Both the position numbers and the translations under genes were made by a program. 6,109 bases of DNA from Chloroflexia bacterium (GTDB lineage: Bacteria > Chloroflexota > Chloroflexia > QHBQ01 > JADMIH01). Location of the stretch: the NCBI GenBank assembly GCA_025927935.1, contig JAICKM010000433.1, positions 1-6,109 on the forward strand. Reading direction: 5' to 3'. The notes below the pieces were generated by a model that did no database searches, was not told where the DNA came from, and was given only the letters and a program-made list of their open reading frames with translations. Below are positions 1-5,351 of the stretch, piece by piece (position 1 is the first letter of the stretch; the number at the start of each line of letters is the position of its first letter).

Positions 1-2
1 GG

Positions 3-170
3 GATTGGCAACATAGCGCGGCGATTGCCCGTTTCACTCTTGATATACAGCGTATTCGGCACGACGAAGCGTATCCCAGCGCCGAATTACTGCGGTTTCT
101 CGCGGATTACCTGGATAGCCGATGGATTATTTTTATTGTCGTATACAATCACACACTGTTGGGTCGTTAG
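3..170 (+). CDS. Possible C-terminal end of an unidentified protein (5' end outside window)
   Basis: An open frame enters from the left edge and ends at TAG 168-170, giving about 55 residues. The stretch DEAYPSAELLRFLADYLD reads like a real amphipathic C-terminal helix, and third-position composition is mixed. The last 14 residues (IIFIVVYNHTLLGR) come from AT-rich DNA and are less convincing, so the true end or frame could differ. I do not recognise the family. The frame closes just before the parS-rich non-coding stretch, and a weak hairpin overlaps its stop, which fits a gene end. The alternative is that this is non-coding and the open frame is chance. Confidence 0.35.
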   Translation, partial: DWQHSAAIARFTLDIQRIRHDEAYPSAELLRFLADYLDSRWIIFIVVYNHTLLGR

Positions 171-180
171 ACCGATTTTA
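162..180 (+). terminator. Weak hairpin at the end of the left-edge ORF
   Basis: GGTC (162-165) pairs with GACC (170-173) across a GTTA loop, followed by GATTTTA. The stem is only 4 bp and the T-run is short, so as an intrinsic terminator it is marginal. Its position over the stop codon of the left-edge frame is the main argument for it. Confidence 0.2.
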
Positions 181-213
181 ACAGAAACAACGGGTGCATA
201 AACATGGGAATCC

Positions 214-235
214 CGGTGTTTCACGTGAAACACCG
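214..235. other. parS: parS site 1 (ParB-binding centromere element)
   Basis: Positions 217-232 read TGTTTCACGTGAAACA, identical to the canonical 16-bp bacterial parS. The flanks extend the perfect inverted repeat to 22 bp (CGG before, CCG after). In known systems ParB binds this palindrome as a dimer, loads as a CTP-dependent clamp and spreads, and ParA then segregates the origin region; SMC/condensin is recruited there. No parA or parB is present in this window, so the cognate ParB must be encoded elsewhere. Confidence 0.92.
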
Positions 236-278
236 CAATGGTTACAAGCATAGCATGAACAGATCGAGCATCAGCAAA

Positions 279-294
279 CGTTTCACGTGAAACA
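279..294. other. parS: parS site 2 (one mismatch from consensus)
   Basis: The sequence CGTTTCACGTGAAACA keeps the complete 14-bp palindromic core GTTTCACGTGAAAC (280-293) and differs from the canonical 16-mer only at the first base. Such outer-base changes are common among functional parS sites. Its centre lies 62 bp from that of site 1. Confidence 0.88.
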
Positions 295-344
295 TCGCTC
301 CTGGGAACGGCAGCAGCATGTGGAAGTACGTAACGGCGCGGCAC

Positions 345-380
345 TTTCTGTACTTCTGGCGGCCGTCGTGTATAATACAC
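345..380 (+). promoter_or_regulatory. Putative sigma-70 type promoter with palindromic -10 region
   Basis: A perfect TATAAT lies at 371-376. The upstream -35 is poor: CTGTAC at 348-353 has the right 17-bp spacing but little similarity, and TTTCTG at 345-350 would need a 20-bp spacer. The -10 box is inside a perfect 13-bp inverted repeat (GTGTAT-A-ATACAC, 368-380), which could be an operator. The complementary strand reads TATTAT in the same place, so weak bidirectional activity is possible. Transcription rightward would start near 383 and give a leader of about 170 nt before the gene at 552. Confidence 0.45.
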
Positions 381-404
381 TGCGATTGCGGAACCAGGGG
401 TGGA

Positions 405-420
405 TGTTTCACGTGAAACA
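405..420. other. parS: parS site 3 (perfect consensus)
   Basis: TGTTTCACGTGAAACA, an exact match to the canonical site. Its centre lies 126 bp from that of site 2. It sits about 30 bp downstream of the -10 box at 371-376, so it would be inside the 5' leader of the transcript reading into the gene at 552. ParB spreading from here could affect that promoter. Confidence 0.92.
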
Positions 421-482
421 GGCAGGACGTGTGAAACGTTGGTCATCTACTATTACGCTGCTGGTATGTTCCTTGCTCCTAC

Positions 483-502
483 GCTGCCGGGCAGCCGGCG
501 GC
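483..502 (+). other. GC-rich hairpin in the leader of the HhH gene
   Basis: GCTGCCGG (483-490) pairs with CCGGCGGC (495-502) across a GCAG loop, giving 8 pairs including one G-T(U). It is followed by AATAATTT, not a continuous T-run, so it is not a typical terminator. It lies between the promoter-like element at 371 and the ribosome binding site at 537, where it could stabilise the leader or attenuate transcription. Function is inference only. Confidence 0.3.
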
Positions 503-536
503 CAATAATTTGCCCGTGGGTTGTTTTGAGATTTAA

Positions 537-543
537 GGGGAGG
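537..543 (+). promoter_or_regulatory. Strong ribosome binding site
   Basis: GGGGAGG lies 8 nt before the ATG at 552. It is close to a perfect anti-SD complement and fixes the start of the HhH gene at 552, although the adjacent ATG at 555 would also be within reach. Confidence 0.75.
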
Positions 544-551
544 TTATTCAT

Positions 552-1112
552 ATGATGCGCTGGCTAATTCGGCTGAGCATTGGCGCGGGTGTGGCCGCGC
601 TCGCCATTTATCTCTGGTCGCGCTTGAACCAGGATTACGATGACGACGAGATCGAGGATGAGATCCCGCTCGAATTCGATGTGCCCATGGAAGGCGCGGT
701 TTCCACGCTCGACGCGCCTATTGAGTTCGATGTGCCGATGGACGGCGCGGGGGCCAGCCTGGATGTGCCCGCGGAAGCGCCTAGCCTGAACGGCGATACA
801 GGCGTGGGACCTGGTGCGGACCTGGATCAGTCCGCGACTCCGGTGTCTACGGCTTCTGCAACTCCGGTAACGACGGATTCTACTACCGCTTCCGGCGATA
901 TGGGCACCGGCGAGTCTGATGATCTGACCATCATTCGCGGGATTGGGCCGGTGTTCCAGAAGCGGCTGAATGAGTTGGGGATCATGACCTTCCGCCAGTT
1001 AGCCGATACCAAACCGGATATGCTCGACGCGGAAGGCATCAACGGGGTGGGCGTCGATCTGGAAAGCTGGATTGAGCAGGCGCGCGAGCTTGCCGAGCAA
1101 AAGAACGACTAG
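552..1112 (+). CDS. Membrane-anchored protein with acidic linker and C-terminal helix-hairpin-helix domain
   Basis: A 186-residue protein. Residues 5-22 form one hydrophobic segment (signal anchor) with R3 and R7 before it. Residues 28-37 are intensely acidic (DYDDDEIEDE). Residues 41-73 contain two copies of an EFDVPM-type repeat 17 residues apart, and 80-122 is a low-complexity Ser/Thr/Asp/Gly linker. Residues 124-182 look like a helix-hairpin-helix domain: DLTIIRGIGPVFQKRLNELG has the GIG hairpin turn, then FRQLAD, and a second hairpin-like GVGVDLESW. HhH domains of this type often bind DNA non-specifically, but related ones appear in proteins of unknown role. The positive-inside rule suggests the C-terminus faces outward, which would not fit chromosome binding, so topology and function are open. 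It is the first gene after the parS cluster, and the HEAT-repeat gene begins 45 nt downstream (30 nt if the alternative GTG start is used) with no terminator seen, so the two probably share a transcript. Confidence 0.85.
   Translation: MMRWLIRLSIGAGVAALAIYLWSRLNQDYDDDEIEDEIPLEFDVPMEGAVSTLDAPIEFDVPMDGAGASLDVPAEAPSLNGDTGVGPGADLDQSATPVSTASATPVTTDSTTASGDMGTGESDDLTIIRGIGPVFQKRLNELGIMTFRQLADTKPDMLDAEGINGVGVDLESWIEQARELAEQKND
672..770 (+). repeat. Two-copy in-gene tandem repeat (51-bp period)
   Basis: The segments 672-719 and 723-770 encode related 16-residue units (EFDVPMEGAVSTLDAP and EFDVPMDGAGASLDVP), offset by 51 bp. DNA similarity is strongest in the first 24 bases of each unit and decays after that, with many synonymous changes. 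This indicates an old internal duplication kept at the protein level. Confidence 0.7.
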
Positions 1113-1157
1113 TTCCGCGCAATAAGATTTCCCGTATCCTTCGTGTTTGGCGGCCAT

Positions 1158-2309
1158 ATGCAGTTACTACAAACGCAATCGAGCATGGATCGTCAGTCCG
1201 GCACCCTGGCCGCCGAGCTGGCCGATGTACGCACCCGGCTGGCCCGTTTGCACGAGTCGTCGCCCGCCGAGCGCGGCGCGTTGCGCGAGTATCTGCTGGA
1301 GCAGATCGCGGCGCCCGCCATGCTGATGCGGGCGCTGGCCGCAGAGGGGCTGGGCCGGGTGGGCGATGAGCGCGCAATTGCGCCGCTGATCCAGGCGCTC
1401 CGCGATCCGGCACCCCTGGTGCAATGGCGGGCGGCACATGCCTTACATGCCCTCCATGCTCGCGCCCTGGTGGCGCCCGATCGGCTGGTCTTTCAGGAGG
1501 GCCGCCCGTTCGAGCAGTGGAAGGCTGGTGTACTGGAGACGCTGACGGCGCAGTTGGGCAGCGCCGGTACCCATGACCGGCTGGCGGCTGCCATGTCGTT
1601 CGCCGAGATCCGGGTTCCGGCCACGTTGCCGGCCCTGGTGGCGGCAGCCGGCGACGAACAGGTGGCGGTGCGCCAGGAGATCAACCGGGCGATTCTGGCG
1701 GTTGTGCAAGAGGATGCCACTTTGATTGCCCAGGCGCGGACAGCGCTACTGCCCCGGCTGCATGAGGGCGATCCCCTGGTTCGGCGTGCTGCCGCCGATC
1801 TCCTGGGCCGCCTCGGCGACCGGGCGGCCGTGCCGGGGTTGCTGCCGTTGCTGCATGACCCGGATGCCGGCGTCCGCTGGCACGCGTGCGAGGCGTTGGG
1901 CCTGCTCGGTGACCCCACCGCTTCAGAGGGATTGATTAGCCGGTTGGCCGACGACGAACCGTGGGTGCGCCGGGCCGCGGCTGACGCTCTCGGACGGCTG
2001 GGCGACCCGTATGCGGTGGCACCGCTGGTCCAGATCAGCCATGACGACAGTTCGCTGGTGCGGCGGGCGGTTCTCGAAGCCCTGGGGCGCATCGGCAGCC
2101 GGGAGGGCCAACCCGCGCTGCTGCGGGGCCTGCGCGACCGGGACCCCGCGGCGCGGCTGGCCGCTGTCCTTGCCCTGGCCCAGATGGGCGACCGGCAGGC
2201 CCTCAAGCCACTGGCGGGATTGGCCCGCGACCGCACCCGGCTGGGGACCCGGCAAATCAATCGCGAAGCAGCGGCGGCAGCGCGGGCGATCAAGGCTCGG
2301 AGCCGGTAA
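1158..2309 (+). CDS. HEAT-repeat protein (PBS-lyase-type HEAT-like repeats)
   Basis: About 383 residues, built almost wholly of alpha-helical HEAT-like repeats. Numbering from the GTG at 1143, the C-terminal half has the pattern VRRAAADLLGRLGD recurring with an exact 31-residue period: the conserved Arg falls at 214, 245, 276, 307 and 338. The N-terminal third (residues 60-105) has one or two further repeats, and 110-200 is more divergent. These repeats are known as protein-binding scaffolds; the resemblance to phycocyanobilin lyase repeats does not imply lyase activity, and no phycobilisome context is seen. There is no signal peptide, so it is probably cytoplasmic. Start: I prefer ATG 1158. 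GTG 1143 adds five residues and ATG 1185 is possible; none has a good ribosome binding site, which suggests translation is coupled to, or weaker than, the gene upstream. The partner is unknown. Confidence 0.9.
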   Translation: MQLLQTQSSMDRQSGTLAAELADVRTRLARLHESSPAERGALREYLLEQIAAPAMLMRALAAEGLGRVGDERAIAPLIQALRDPAPLVQWRAAHALHALHARALVAPDRLVFQEGRPFEQWKAGVLETLTAQLGSAGTHDRLAAAMSFAEIRVPATLPALVAAAGDEQVAVRQEINRAILAVVQEDATLIAQARTALLPRLHEGDPLVRRAAADLLGRLGDRAAVPGLLPLLHDPDAGVRWHACEALGLLGDPTASEGLISRLADDEPWVRRAAADALGRLGDPYAVAPLVQISHDDSSLVRRAVLEALGRIGSREGQPALLRGLRDRDPAARLAAVLALAQMGDRQALKPLAGLARDRTRLGTRQINREAAAAARAIKARSR

Positions 2310-2339
2310 ACGGCATCGTAGCACGCGTAAATAACCTAC

Positions 2340-2372
2340 TTATCCAGAAGTTATCCACCAGTTTGTGCATAA
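2340..2372. promoter_or_regulatory. Cluster of three DnaA-box-like 9-mers
   Basis: In the 94-bp gap between the HEAT and Nudix genes there are three 9-mers. TTATCCAGA (2340-2348) is one mismatch from TTATCCACA. TTATCCACC (2351-2359) is also one mismatch away and starts 11 bp after the first. The minus strand at 2364-2372 reads TTATGCACA, a perfect TTATNCACA consensus. The gap is visibly AT-richer than the flanking genes. It may be a DnaA-controlled promoter for the Nudix gene or an accessory DnaA-binding locus. The gap is too short, and lacks a clear AT-rich unwinding element, to be called a full origin. Confidence 0.55.
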
Positions 2373-2403
2373 CTATTAGTTTGCGGATGGGATACGAGGC
2401 GCT

Positions 2404-2838
2404 ATGGCGACGGTTGTAACATCAGCGGGTGGCATCGTCTATCGCCCGGCGGTGGATGAGCCGCAGATCCTCATGATCGCCGACCGCCTGGGGCGCTGGA
2501 GCTTCCCCAAGGGCATGGTCCAGCGCGGCGAAGACCCGGCGACCGCCGCCCGGCGTGAAGTGCTGGAGGAGACCGGCATCGAGGGCGAGATCCTGCAACT
2601 GCTTGGGCAAACCCATTATTTCTTCCGGCAAGGCGGGGCGTTGATCGATAAGACGGTCTATTTCTACCTCATTCGCGCGCTGACCTCTGCCATCACACCC
2701 CAACTGTCCGAGGTGGCCGACGCGCGCTGGTTCCCCGCCGGGGAGGCAATCCGTCACAGCGCCTTTAACGCGAATACGGAGCTATTGCACAAGGCCATTG
2801 CCGCCCTGGCGGAAGCAAAAGAGGCGGGGACCATCTGA
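2404..2838 (+). CDS. Nudix hydrolase
   Basis: 144 residues, the usual size of a single-domain Nudix enzyme. The Nudix box GX5EX7REUXEEXGU is complete: G37, E43, R51-E52-V53, E55-E56, G58-I59. The glutamates would coordinate the metal used to hydrolyse a nucleoside diphosphate linked to another moiety. The WSFPKG motif (32-37) just before the box is typical of the dinucleoside polyphosphate (Ap4A-type) and related subgroup, so that is the most likely substrate class; MutT-like 8-oxo-dGTP or ADP-ribose activity cannot be excluded. Cytoplasmic, no signal peptide. The start ATG 2404 has GAGG at 2395-2398 as ribosome binding site. It lies directly after the DnaA-box-like cluster and before the polymerase gene, which has its own promoter. 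Confidence 0.93.
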   Translation: MATVVTSAGGIVYRPAVDEPQILMIADRLGRWSFPKGMVQRGEDPATAARREVLEETGIEGEILQLLGQTHYFFRQGGALIDKTVYFYLIRALTSAITPQLSEVADARWFPAGEAIRHSAFNANTELLHKAIAALAEAKEAGTI

Positions 2839-2880
2839 GTTGACATAAACCATAGTCTGATCTCATCTAGTTGACATAAC
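2839..2880 (+). repeat. Pair of GTTGACATAA direct repeats upstream of the polymerase promoter
   Basis: GTTGACATAA occurs at 2839-2848 (beginning right after the Nudix stop) and 2870-2879, 31 bp apart, about three helical turns. Each is preceded by ATCT and one to three bases, extending the similarity. Each contains a perfect TTGACA, but neither has a -10 box at 16-18 bp, so they are unlikely to be simple -35 elements. The same-face spacing just upstream of the promoter at 2893-2921 suggests a pair of regulator half-sites. Confidence 0.5.
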
Positions 2881-2892
2881 TAAAACGGCCTT

Positions 2893-2921
2893 TTGCCGGA
2901 TGGCCTGCAATCTCGTATAAT
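2893..2921 (+). promoter_or_regulatory. Sigma-70 type promoter for the polymerase gene
   Basis: TTGCCG (2893-2898, 4 of 6 to TTGACA), a 17-bp spacer, then a perfect TATAAT (2916-2921). Transcription would start near 2928, giving a leader of about 36 nt with AGGGAG (2951-2956) as ribosome binding site, 7 nt before ATG 2964. The upstream TTGACATAA repeats are in position to modulate it. Confidence 0.7.
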
Positions 2922-2963
2922 AGAACAAACATCCTGTATCGCTACTGTCCAGGGAGACTGATT

Positions 2964-5348
2964 ATGCAGACCCGCTGCCCCCTCTGCTATAGTTGGACGC
3001 TCTTACCCGCCCATTATCCAGCCGGGCAGCCGATTCATCCGCGCTGTGACGGCTGCGGGGATGAGCTACCCGGCTCCGCCTACGCGCATCGCTATGATCT
3101 CTGCCGGGTCTGCCTCCATTGCTACCTGACCGACTACGGCGCCTGTCCGCTTTGCCCTCCCGCGACCGATCTGGCGACGGCGCTGGCCTGGCAGCACCTC
3201 TGGCTCGACCACGGCACGATGCCCACCGTTGCGCCTTTGTCGGATCGCTATTGCATAGCGCTCTGGCAGGGTTATCAGCAGGATCAATCCGGCACCGCAG
3301 GCCGCGCCCCAAGCGGCGGGGGGGGGCGGAGCGGCAACGGCTATACCCGTAACGGCAACGGCGCCGGGAAGGGCCACGGCAACGGCGCGCGCCCGGCAGC
3401 GCGGCCCGTCGCACTCGCGGCGGCCCCCGCCGAAGCGCCGCCCGCCGAGATGCCGGCTAACATGGCGGCGCTGTTGACGACCGGGCCGGTCGCGCTGTTC
3501 GAGATGGACGCGCCGGCGCCCGTGGTGGTGAACGGCAACGGCCACGACGCCGACACGCCAGCCGTGACCGTGCGTAGCGACGAAGGCTTGAGCGGGGTAG
3601 ACTACGAACTCATTCAGGACTCCACGCGCCTGGTTGAAGTCGCCGACCTGTTGAATGCCGAGCCGTTGCTGGGCGTCGATACCGAGACCGACGGCCTCGA
3701 TCCATACACCTCACGCTTGCTCTTGCTCCAGGTGGCGACGCCGCAGAAAGCCTATATTGTCGATTGCCAGCGCGTCGATCCGCTGCCGCTCAAACCGATC
3801 CTGGAGAGCACGCGCAGCCTGAAGATCTTGCAAAACGCCAAGTTCGACTATAAAATCCTCAAGCATATCGCCGGGATCGAGCTTTGCAACATCTTTGACA
3901 CGATGCTGGCCGAGCGCCTGCTGACTGCGGGACGCGCCCGCGAGGTGAGCCTGCGCCAGTTGGCGCTCAAATATGCCGGCGTCACCATGGACAAGACGAT
4001 CCGCAAGAGCTTTGTGGGCGTGAAGGGTGACGGCTATCTGTCGGAGGAGCAACTGGTCTACGCGGCCCGTGATGCGCTGGTCATGTTTGAGATCCAGCGC
4101 ACACAGCAGGCCGAGTTGAAAAAGCTGCGTATGACCAAAGTGGCCGAGTTGGAGTTCCAATGCGTGGCCGCGGTGGGCGATATGGAACTGGCCGGCGTGA
4201 AGATCGACACCGACCGCTGGCGGGCGATCCTGACCCGCGTGGCGGTGGAGCGCGATCGCGCCGCCGAAGAGTTGAACGAAATGCTGGCCGCGGTCGCCAA
4301 GCAAGCCACTATGTTCGGCGTGCCGACAATCAACCTGAACAGCGGCCCGCAACTCATCGAGGTTTTCGCCCGGCTCGGCGTCGAATTGGCCGACACCAGT
4401 GAAGCCACACTGATCAAGGCGGGCGACCACCCGGCCATCAAGAAACTCCTGGAATATCGTTCGCACGAAAAGACGCTCAGCGCCTTCGGTGAGCATCTGC
4501 TGGCGCTGATTAATCCGCAGACCGGGCGCCTGCACCCGGACTTCAACCAGTACGGCGCCGATACCGGCCGCTTCTCCTGCACCAACCCCAACGTGCAGCA
4601 GATCCCGGCCACGTCGGATTTCCGCTCCTGCTTCGTGGCCGCCGAGGGCTATAAGCTTTGTACTTGTGACTACAGTCAGGCCGAATTGCGGATTCTGGCC
4701 GAGTTGAGCGGCGACCCGGCGTTCGTCGAAGCCTTCAGGAGCGGTGGCGACTTGCACGCCATCACGGCCAGCCAGATGTTCCAGGTGCCGCTGGACCAGG
4801 TGCAGAAACCGCAACGCTCGGCGGCCAAGTCGATCAACTTCGGGCTGGCCTACGGGCGCGGCCCCGGTTCGCTGGCCTTGCAGTTGGGCGTGTCGTCCGA
4901 TGAGGCCAAGGCATTGATCGAGAAGTACTTCCAGGCGTACACCGGCATCCAACAGTGGCTGGATAAGGCGGCTCGCGAAGCCGTGCGCAAGGGCTATAGC
5001 GAGACGACTCTGGGCCGCCGTCGCTTCTACGATGTGCCCGATCGCAACGATCCTGACTATCGCCAGAAGATCGGCTCCATTGAACGTCAGGGTAAAAATA
5101 CACCTATACAAGGCGGAAACGCTGATATGACCAAGATCGCGCTGGTCTATCTGCGGAGTGCGCTGCGGGGTTATAATGCGCGGGTGGTTAATACGGTGCA
5201 TGATGAAATCGTGGTCGAGGTGATCGCTGAACAGGCTGAGGAAGTGAAGAAGATCGTCGAGCACGAGATGATCCGCGCGGGAGAGCAGATTTTGCAGACG
5301 GTTCCCGTCGTGGCCGACGCCGCCATCGGCGATTATTGGAAGAAGTAG
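2964..5348 (+). CDS. Family A DNA polymerase with N-terminal zinc-finger module and 3'-5' proofreading domain, no 5' nuclease
   Basis: 794 residues. Residues 1-64 contain nine cysteines, mostly as CxxC knuckles (C5/C8, C28/C31, C47/C50/C53, C61/C64), enough for two zinc sites. Residues 116-142 are a Gly/Asn-rich linker (NGNG motifs), followed by an Ala/Pro-rich stretch to about 170. The 3'-5' exonuclease domain (about 212-380) has all catalytic residues: D239 and E241, N291-A-K-F-D295, and Y366-xxx-D370. The polymerase domain (about 390-794) has TGRFS (534-538), motif A D569-YSQAE574, the O-helix R618-xxx-K622-xxx-F626-xxx-Y630, and motif C H746-D747-E748. It should therefore be an active proofreading polymerase. 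The Phe at 626 (equivalent of E. coli F762) predicts ddNTP discrimination. Classical Pol I is about 930 residues with a 5' nuclease; here that domain is absent and replaced by the zinc module. Whether it acts in repair, gap filling or as a second Pol A besides a normal polA is unknown. The DUF192 gene follows after 3 nt. Confidence 0.95.
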   Translation: MQTRCPLCYSWTLLPAHYPAGQPIHPRCDGCGDELPGSAYAHRYDLCRVCLHCYLTDYGACPLCPPATDLATALAWQHLWLDHGTMPTVAPLSDRYCIALWQGYQQDQSGTAGRAPSGGGGRSGNGYTRNGNGAGKGHGNGARPAARPVALAAAPAEAPPAEMPANMAALLTTGPVALFEMDAPAPVVVNGNGHDADTPAVTVRSDEGLSGVDYELIQDSTRLVEVADLLNAEPLLGVDTETDGLDPYTSRLLLLQVATPQKAYIVDCQRVDPLPLKPILESTRSLKILQNAKFDYKILKHIAGIELCNIFDTMLAERLLTAGRAREVSLRQLALKYAGVTMDKTIRKSFVGVKGDGYLSEEQLVYAARDALVMFEIQRTQQAELKKLRMTKVAELEFQCVAAVGDMELAGVKIDTDRWRAILTRVAVERDRAAEELNEMLAAVAKQATMFGVPTINLNSGPQLIEVFARLGVELADTSEATLIKAGDHPAIKKLLEYRSHEKTLSAFGEHLLALINPQTGRLHPDFNQYGADTGRFSCTNPNVQQIPATSDFRSCFVAAEGYKLCTCDYSQAELRILAELSGDPAFVEAFRSGGDLHAITASQMFQVPLDQVQKPQRSAAKSINFGLAYGRGPGSLALQLGVSSDEAKALIEKYFQAYTGIQQWLDKAAREAVRKGYSETTLGRRRFYDVPDRNDPDYRQKIGSIERQGKNTPIQGGNADMTKIALVYLRSALRGYNARVVNTVHDEIVVEVIAEQAEEVKKIVEHEMIRAGEQILQTVPVVADAAIGDYWKK
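3318..3326 (+). repeat. Nine-G homopolymer in the polymerase linker
   Basis: Nine consecutive G form three Gly codons (residues 119-121) at the junction between the zinc module and the rest of the polymerase. A shift into the -1 frame here would meet TAA at 3350-3352, producing a protein of about 130 residues with only the zinc module. It is slippage-prone for replication, the ribosome or the sequencer. Confidence 0.85.
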
Positions 5349-5351
5349 GCG

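Noticed and set aside
87..446. 119-codon minus-strand ORF across the parS region
   Set aside because: Its VSRET and FHVK segments are simply the parS palindromes translated, it has no recognisable domain, and it would cover all three centromere sites and the promoter. Spurious.
287..508. 73-codon plus-strand ORF beginning inside parS2
   Set aside because: It starts within a parS palindrome, includes the TATAAT box and parS3 (read as MFHVKQ), and has no ribosome binding site or family resemblance.
1128..1135. ATTTCCCG resembling half of a Noc-binding site
   Set aside because: Only one half of the ATTTCCCGGGAAAT palindrome is present and it lies between two genes with no second copy in the window.
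1493..2293. 266-codon minus-strand ORF antisense to the HEAT gene
   Set aside because: Arg/Ser/Ala-rich low-complexity translation typical of a shadow frame; the plus strand shows regular HEAT repeats.
2310..2403. Complete replication origin (oriC)
   Set aside because: Only 94 bp with three boxes and no distinct AT-rich unwinding element or adjacent dnaA/dnaN. Kept as a DnaA-box cluster only.
2886..2898. CGGC-CTTTT-GCCG hairpin as a terminator for the Nudix gene
   Set aside because: Four-bp stem with no T-run after it, and it overlaps the -35 of the polymerase promoter.
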